Notes under the pieces: generated by a model
Database searches by the model: none
Seen by the model: the letters and a program-made list of their open reading frames with translations, nothing else
What the model was told of the DNA's origin: nothing
Position numbers and translations under genes: made by a program
Shown: one piece after another, positions 58,803-64,000 of the stretch
Layout of the letters: every line of letters starts with the position of its first letter
How positions within the stretch are numbered: the first letter of the stretch is position 1
Assembly (NCBI GenBank): GCA_020850325.1
Contig: JADZEW010000026.1
Span: forward strand, 124,001-188,000
DNA length: 64,000 nt
From: Methanoregulaceae archaeon
Lineage (GTDB): Bacteria; Armatimonadota; Fimbriimonadia; Fimbriimonadales; Fimbriimonadaceae
Direction: 5' to 3'

Positions 58803-59706
58803 CCTCGATCTGGTCGTCGTCGGGCTCGACCGTGGTCAACAGCTGAGTAGCCAGCCCCGGCGCGAACATCACGTTAACCCACTTCTGGCTGCGGAATTTG
58901 CCCGCCATCCGGATCAGCTCATAGCTAATCCCCGACACCACAAAAAGTAGCGGTAGCTCCGTCAGAAACCGGACGGTGCCGTTAATCATCGCGTTGCCCA
59001 GGTCGAATCGCGGCAGCGGCGTGAACAAGATGATGCTCACGATGAGGACAACGATCGCGAAACTGGTGCCGCACCGCGGATGAAGCCGAGTCTGGGCCCG
59101 GCAGTTGTCCATGTTCAGGTCTTGCTCGGCCTCGAGCGTGTTGATCGCCTTATGCTCTGCGCCGTGATACTGGAAGACCCTTCGGATATCCGGGAGCCGA
59201 CTGATGAGCCAGATGTAACCGAGAAAGAAAATCGTCTTGATGATCTCGGTGGTGAAGTTGATGGCCGCGTCGCTCTTAAAACCCAACCACTTGCCCAAGT
59301 TCGCGGAAATCAGGTTCGGGGCGAGGTTGAAGAGCGCGATGCCAAAGACCAAGGCGAAGACCATGGCTCCCGCGACCGACAGGTCTTGCATCCGCTTCGA
59401 GGGCACCTTCTCGGCCATCGCGGCCTCGACGTCCTTCTGATACTGCGGCTCAAGTTGGATGTTCGATGCAAAGCGCATCGCGCGAATTCCGAGTGCCATC
59501 GAGTCGAGCAACGCTAGGGAGCCGCGCAGAAACGGCAGCTTGAGCCAGTTCTGCCGGCCGATCCACGTCTTCTCGATCGCTTCGGTGGTGGTGACGATCT
59601 CGCCATTCGGAGCCCGACAGGACACCGCGAAGAATCTCGGCGTCCGCATCATCACTCCCTCGATGATCGCTTGGCCGCCGTATTGGAGGTATTCACCCTT
59701 CGGCAC
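58708..59706 (-). CDS. DUF1385 family membrane protein
   Basis: YGGQAIIEGVMMRTPRFFAVSCRAPNGEIV...YHGAEHKAINTLEAEQDLNMDNCRAQTRLHPRCGTSFAIVVLIVSIILF. Confidence 0.93.
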   Translation of the reverse strand: MPKGEYLQYGGQAIIEGVMMRTPRFFAVSCRAPNGEIVTTTEAIEKTWIGRQNWLKLPFLRGSLALLDSMALGIRAMRFASNIQLEPQYQKDVEAAMAEKVPSKRMQDLSVAGAMVFALVFGIALFNLAPNLISANLGKWLGFKSDAAINFTTEIIKTIFFLGYIWLISRLPDIRRVFQYHGAEHKAINTLEAEQDLNMDNCRAQTRLHPRCGTSFAIVVLIVSIILFTPLPRFDLGNAMINGTVRFLTELPLLFVVSGISYELIRMAGKFRSQKWVNVMFAPGLATQLLTTVEPDDDQIEVALAALVACMDAEQAGKAPDEEVEEPEVELA

Positions 59707-59859
59707 GAGGCAAAGTATAGCCGACCCGGCCCATTCCCCCTCGAACCTGCGGCGAGTGCTCGTAGGTTAACGGGTACTTAGCCAAAAGCCAGCAACTTTC
59801 CGGGAACAATCCAGCCTGAGTTCCGTCTATACTCGATGAGCCGACTCAAAGGAGGGGCA

Positions 59860-60066
59860 ATGTCTACTGGTAATCCAGCGGGACTTGAACTGACGGAAGA
59901 GGAAGCATTCGCCCTGTTGGCTATGTGTCTCACAAGCCCGCACGGGTTGGATGTAACTTCGGAGACGGCGTTGCGGAAACTGGCGGAATACGCGATCTCA
60001 AAGAGTAATCATAAGGATCTTCATCTCATTGACTTGAGCGCGTACAAGACAGGAACCGTAGCGTAA
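59860..60066 (+). CDS. hypothetical small protein
   Basis: AAAGGAGGGGCAATG; MSTGNPAGLELTEEEAFALLAMCLTSPHGLDVTSETALRKLAEYAISKSNHKDLHLIDLSAYKTGTVA; TATACT about 25 nt upstream. Confidence 0.7.
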   Translation: MSTGNPAGLELTEEEAFALLAMCLTSPHGLDVTSETALRKLAEYAISKSNHKDLHLIDLSAYKTGTVA

Positions 60067-60075
60067 ACTCAGTTC

Positions 60076-60097
60076 GAGGCGGCGGCAACGCCGCCTC
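60076..60097. terminator. perfect 9-bp GNRA-capped hairpin between convergent genes
   Basis: GAGGCGGCG-GCAA-CGCCGCCTC, no long U tract. Confidence 0.55.
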
Positions 60098-60104
60098 CCG
60101 CAAT

Positions 60105-60947
60105 TTAAGAGGTCGGTTCGACCGGTGTTGCGGGCCTTGCTTTCGACTTGAACGCCATCGCGTACTGGTAATCCTCGATGTAGTCGATGTCGTACGCGAG
60201 TTCGGGCGGGCTCCCCGGGACGGCTTTTCCCCTCACCCGTAAAAGCTCGGTGATCTTCGCTTCGATGTCCGGTACGGTGAGCTTTTTGTTCAAGTAATCC
60301 CACACAAACTTGAACCCAAGCATTCGCGCGATGCCCAGCTTCGACTTCCGCCGATTGAACACTTCCTCGATGTGGGTCAGCGCAGTTCGGAAGCCGCGCA
60401 CCGAGACCTCATACATGCATCCGGTGGTCCACTCGCCATCGAGCAGCTTCACGAACGTGGCCTCGGCACCAGGGTAGGCCTCTTCGTAGTCCGGCCGTTC
60501 GATGAGCGGCACATTGAAGTCGATATTGTGATCGCACAGGTCGATAAACCGCTCGACAACTGCCGGAGTGAGGAAGGGCAGATCGCTGGTGACGATCAGC
60601 ACGCGATCCGGCGGCAAGTCCATCGAGAGCAGGTGCTCGATGCCGACCATGATGTTCTTCGGTCCGCTCCCCATCTCGGGAAGTGCGGCGGTCGCTAAGG
60701 CCATATCCTCGTGGTTGATCACGGCCTCCGAACCCACGACGATGATCCGGTTGATCCTAGGCGACCCCCGAAGTGCTTCGATGGTCGAGCGGATGACGGT
60801 TTTGTTGTCGAACTTGACGAGCGGTTTGCAGTTGCTGCCCGTCACGCGTGCGAACGCGTCTTCCATCTGCCCACCGGCAGGAATCACTACATCTAGTCCG
60901 GGCACAGGTTCCTCCGCCGGAGTCCCGAAGCTACTCCAGTACTTCAA
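60105..60947 (-). CDS. MobA/GlmU-like NTP transferase
   Basis: VVIPAGGQMEDAFARVTGSNCKPLVKFDNKTVIRSTIEAL...RVLIVTSDLPFLTP. Confidence 0.8.
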   Translation of the reverse strand: MKYWSSFGTPAEEPVPGLDVVIPAGGQMEDAFARVTGSNCKPLVKFDNKTVIRSTIEALRGSPRINRIIVVGSEAVINHEDMALATAALPEMGSGPKNIMVGIEHLLSMDLPPDRVLIVTSDLPFLTPAVVERFIDLCDHNIDFNVPLIERPDYEEAYPGAEATFVKLLDGEWTTGCMYEVSVRGFRTALTHIEEVFNRRKSKLGIARMLGFKFVWDYLNKKLTVPDIEAKITELLRVRGKAVPGSPPELAYDIDYIEDYQYAMAFKSKARPATPVEPTS

Positions 60948-61851
60948 GAAGACGGGATGAGCGGGACGGATGCTTCAGTTTCTTGAGGCTTGTCTGTTCA
61001 ATCTGGCGCACCCGCTCACGCGTGAGTTCGAACGCATCAGCAACTTCCTCGAGCGTATAGGCACGCCCGTCGGCAAGGCCGTACCGCAACAGCATGACCG
61101 CCTTCTCCTTGTCGTTCAGCGTTTCGAGCAAATCGGCAATGCGCCTACGCACGACGGCGCGATTCGCCATGAGGTCGGGACATTCAATGCTGCGGTCGGC
61201 GAGGAACTCACCCAACTCCCCGTCTTCGGAGTCTCCCACGGGCGCCTCGAGCGATACCGTATCTTGGCAATTCCGGCGAATCTCGTTGACCCTTTCGACG
61301 GATACACAAAGAGCGCTAGCGAGTTCCTGACAGGTTGCCTCCCGACCGAGCTGAAGATAGAGATCATTGGCGGTTCGGGTCAATCGATTGACCAAGTCCA
61401 TGGTGTGCACGGGGATGCGGATCGTACGGCCCTGCTCGTTGATCGAGCGGGAGATACCCTGGCGAATCCACCATGTCGCGTAGGTACTGAAGCGGAATCC
61501 GCGGGCAGGATCGAACTTCTCGACGGCGCGCATCAAGCCGAGGTTGCCTTCCTGGATGAGGTCTTGCAGAGAGATTCCGCGCCCCAGATACCGTTTGGCG
61601 ATGCTAACCACGAGCCTCAGGTTTGACTCGATGAGCCGCGACTTGCTCACATCGCAACCTTGCTTCGCCGAAAGAGCCAACTGCACTTCCTGCTCGGGGC
61701 TAAGCAGGGGAATTTGGCCGATTCTCTGAAGCCATTGGCGAACCGAGTCCTCCAGGCCGCCTCCATCCGGAAGTTCCTGTCCCCTCTTATTTCGTTCTGG
61801 CTTCGGCCCTGGTGACTCTACGGTCGATTGGTTGCGTGTGTACGCAATCAT
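60931..61851 (-). CDS. rpoD: RNA polymerase sigma factor, RpoD/SigA family
   Basis: LVVSIAKRYLGRGISLQDLIQEGNLGLMRAVEKFDPARGFRFSTYATWWIRQGISRSI...YTLEEVADAFELTRERVRQIEQTSLKKLKHP. Confidence 0.95.
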   Translation of the reverse strand: MIAYTRNQSTVESPGPKPERNKRGQELPDGGGLEDSVRQWLQRIGQIPLLSPEQEVQLALSAKQGCDVSKSRLIESNLRLVVSIAKRYLGRGISLQDLIQEGNLGLMRAVEKFDPARGFRFSTYATWWIRQGISRSINEQGRTIRIPVHTMDLVNRLTRTANDLYLQLGREATCQELASALCVSVERVNEIRRNCQDTVSLEAPVGDSEDGELGEFLADRSIECPDLMANRAVVRRRIADLLETLNDKEKAVMLLRYGLADGRAYTLEEVADAFELTRERVRQIEQTSLKKLKHPSRSSRLLEVLE

Positions 61852-61923
61852 AGGACTTCCCCTCCCCCGAAGAAACCCGGTCGTTACACTATACAATAGT
61901 TTTAGAGTATGGGCCGAGTTTTT

Positions 61924-63639
61924 TTATGCATTCAGGTCTTCAAACCGCTTTTGCAGTTCGCGCAGTCTCTCGTCACCGATGACCTCCTTCACTTTCTGAA
62001 GGGCTCGCTCTTCGCGTTTTTTTCTGAGCAATGCCACAGTATCGGCCACCACCTCGTCGCTGAGGCGATCGTCCCGGCCTAACTCAAGATCGGTCAGAAG
62101 TTGGACCGACTCATCATCCGTGAGCCGGTTTAGCCACTCAGACGCCGGTCCTGTCGGGCAAAGGTCTCCGAGCGTCTCCCTAAGGTGCTCCGCTAGATGC
62201 TGCGCGCGACCCGTCAGAAAGAGATCCGGCTCTCGGACGACCTTCCAGGCTTCTCCTCGATACGTCGGGTTCAGCAGCGCACGGAAGATCAGCACCTCGG
62301 CCGACTTCATTCCAATCTTCGGCCGTGCATCCGTAGGTGTCGGCAAGGAAGGACGCCGTGGCGTCGCCGGATGATGTCTTCCGACCATCGCCCGAAGGGC
62401 ACGGCCAGCCTCGACCGGATCGCGGAGAACGGGGTACTTGGGTGCAAGGTGCTGAATGTGCCGAGCCCGTTCCAGCGCATTCGGGCAGGCGGCCAAGATC
62501 TCCGCAACTTGCGCCCAATAGGCGTCATCTTCCGGCTTGAGGCGAGTATCGAGTTGCCGCAGTCGAAACTCGGTCGGAGTCAGCCCATCTTTGACGACTT
62601 GCTGCACGGCCCCCGCACCAGCTTCCTTCAAGAGCGTGTCCGGATCCTGCCCAGCCGGCATATGGGCAACCTTGACATCGAGCCCAACCGACGTCAGCAT
62701 TTCGGCGGCCCGGGTGGCTGCCTTCTCTCCAGCGGCGTCCGCATCGTAGAGGATGGTTGCCGCGCCGGATCGAGACCACCGGGCCAGCAGTCGAGCATGT
62801 TCATCAGACAGCGAAGTCCCGAGCGAAGCAACTGCGGTCGCAACGCCGGCCCGATGGCATGCGATGACATCGAGATAGCCTTCGCAGAGCACCGGGGTCT
62901 GTCCTTCGTTCAGTGCGGCTTTGGCTACATGGAGCCCGTAGAGCACCCGGCTCTTCCGATAGAGGGGCGTGTCGGAACTGTTGATGTACTTCGGGTGGCC
63001 ATCGCCCAGCAGCCTTCCGCCAAAGGCAATCAGCTCGCCGCGTTCGTCGCGGATCGGGAAAATCAACCGTCCGCGGAACTTGTCGAAGTAACCGCCACTC
63101 GAGTCGGCTTCGACTAAGTACAGCTTCTCGCACTCCTGAAGAGCGAAGCCTCGCTTTTGCAGGTGCGTGGCCAGCGCGACATCGACGTTAGGGGCGTAGC
63201 CGATTTCCCAAGTTGCGAGCACGTCCTCGGTCAAACCTCGGCGCTGGCAGTATTCCTGTGCTTCAACCGAGCGGTCGAGTTGCGATCGGAAAAAGGCCAA
63301 CGCCTCAGCCATGGCGCCTTGCCAAGTAAGGCGCTGCGATGGATCTTGAGTCTTGCGATGCTTGAGTTCGACCCCGGCGCGCTTGGCCAACACTTCGATG
63401 GCCTCGGGGAACGTCATGTTTTGGGTCTTCATGACCCACGTGAAGATGTCTCCCGACTCGCCGCACGACCAGCACTTGTAGCGGCCAATCTGATCGGAAA
63501 CATTAAAAGAGGGCCTCCGATCGTCGTGAAACGGACAGAGACCCACCCAGTTGCGCCCGGTGCGCTTGAGACTTACGGATTCACCAACAAGCTCGACGAT
63601 TCCAATGCGTGCACGGATATCGTCGAGCTCGTCGGACAC
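61924..63639 (-). CDS. dnaG: DNA primase
   Basis: VGLCPFHDDRRPSFNVSDQIGRYKCWSCGESGDIFTWVM zinc finger; TVLCEGYLDVIACHRAG TOPRIM. Confidence 0.97.
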   Translation of the reverse strand: MSDELDDIRARIGIVELVGESVSLKRTGRNWVGLCPFHDDRRPSFNVSDQIGRYKCWSCGESGDIFTWVMKTQNMTFPEAIEVLAKRAGVELKHRKTQDPSQRLTWQGAMAEALAFFRSQLDRSVEAQEYCQRRGLTEDVLATWEIGYAPNVDVALATHLQKRGFALQECEKLYLVEADSSGGYFDKFRGRLIFPIRDERGELIAFGGRLLGDGHPKYINSSDTPLYRKSRVLYGLHVAKAALNEGQTPVLCEGYLDVIACHRAGVATAVASLGTSLSDEHARLLARWSRSGAATILYDADAAGEKAATRAAEMLTSVGLDVKVAHMPAGQDPDTLLKEAGAGAVQQVVKDGLTPTEFRLRQLDTRLKPEDDAYWAQVAEILAACPNALERARHIQHLAPKYPVLRDPVEAGRALRAMVGRHHPATPRRPSLPTPTDARPKIGMKSAEVLIFRALLNPTYRGEAWKVVREPDLFLTGRAQHLAEHLRETLGDLCPTGPASEWLNRLTDDESVQLLTDLELGRDDRLSDEVVADTVALLRKKREERALQKVKEVIGDERLRELQKRFEDLNA

Positions 63640-63647
63640 TTAACTTC

Positions 63648-64000
63648 TTAGGCCTTGCCGGCCGCAACCACGATGCCGGTCACCACATGCGGAGCGTCGT
63701 CCTTCAGGCGATTGAGCCGGAAGGCGACCTTGTTCCTGACCAGATAGCGGACAACGAGGCTGTTGCCGTTGATCTCGTACGCATCCGGAACACCGTACGC
63801 CCTGATGATGTCGGCGAACTTGGCGCCGTATCGGATTCCCCGGTTCGTCACCACCCGAGAGTCATTGGAGCCGATCGCTTCGATCTGGATGATCTGACCA
63901 TAACGATTGAGGATGAAAGCGAAGCGGCTGTTGCCTCGCTTGTACACCCAGCGCGTATACAGGATGCGCGCATCTTGACCCTGCTGAGCACCGCCGCCGC
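63648..64000 (-). CDS. hypothetical protein (partial, extends past the right edge)
   Basis: Reverse frame remains open to the window end, upstream of dnaG. Confidence 0.55.
   Translation of the reverse strand, partial: GGGAQQGQDARILYTRWVYKRGNSRFAFILNRYGQIIQIEAIGSNDSRVVTNRGIRYGAKFADIIRAYGVPDAYEINGNSLVVRYLVRNKVAFRLNRLKDDAPHVVTGIVVAAGKA

Overview
The window looks like one contiguous bacterial chromosome segment. My inference is Armatimonadota/Fimbriimonadales-like, from gene content only and not proven. Housekeeping blocks: a DEAD-box helicase running off the left edge, nrdR, rpsL-rpsG, fusA, an ABC/HlyD exporter, queG, speE, pyruvate/branched-chain dehydrogenase E1 alpha/beta, and rpoD-dnaG. 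Accessory blocks: GH116 and GH78-type enzymes, an M14 peptidase, a MntA-HepT toxin-antitoxin pair, and a RAYT transposase flanked by its REPs. The dominant feature is an ~18 kb array (39.5-57.5 kb) of eight paralogous secreted proteins of ~690 aa. Each has a signal peptide, a propeller-like N-terminal half, three Ig-like repeats and an invariant C-terminus, and one PEP-CTERM protein sits in the middle of the array. Other observations: (i) pervasive leaderless promoters, with a -10 hexamer 5-7 nt before ATG/GTG; (ii) short leader ORF plus intrinsic terminator upstream of both rpsL and fusA, suggesting attenuation; (iii) palindromic GC-rich repeats inserted in frame at several sites in a single GH78 gene; (iv) a G9 tract splitting a secreted-protein gene; (v) several REP/BIME-like elements and a 27-bp hairpin between the E1 genes. 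No tRNA, rRNA or CRISPR array was recognised. All calls are by eye; no database search or folding program was run.
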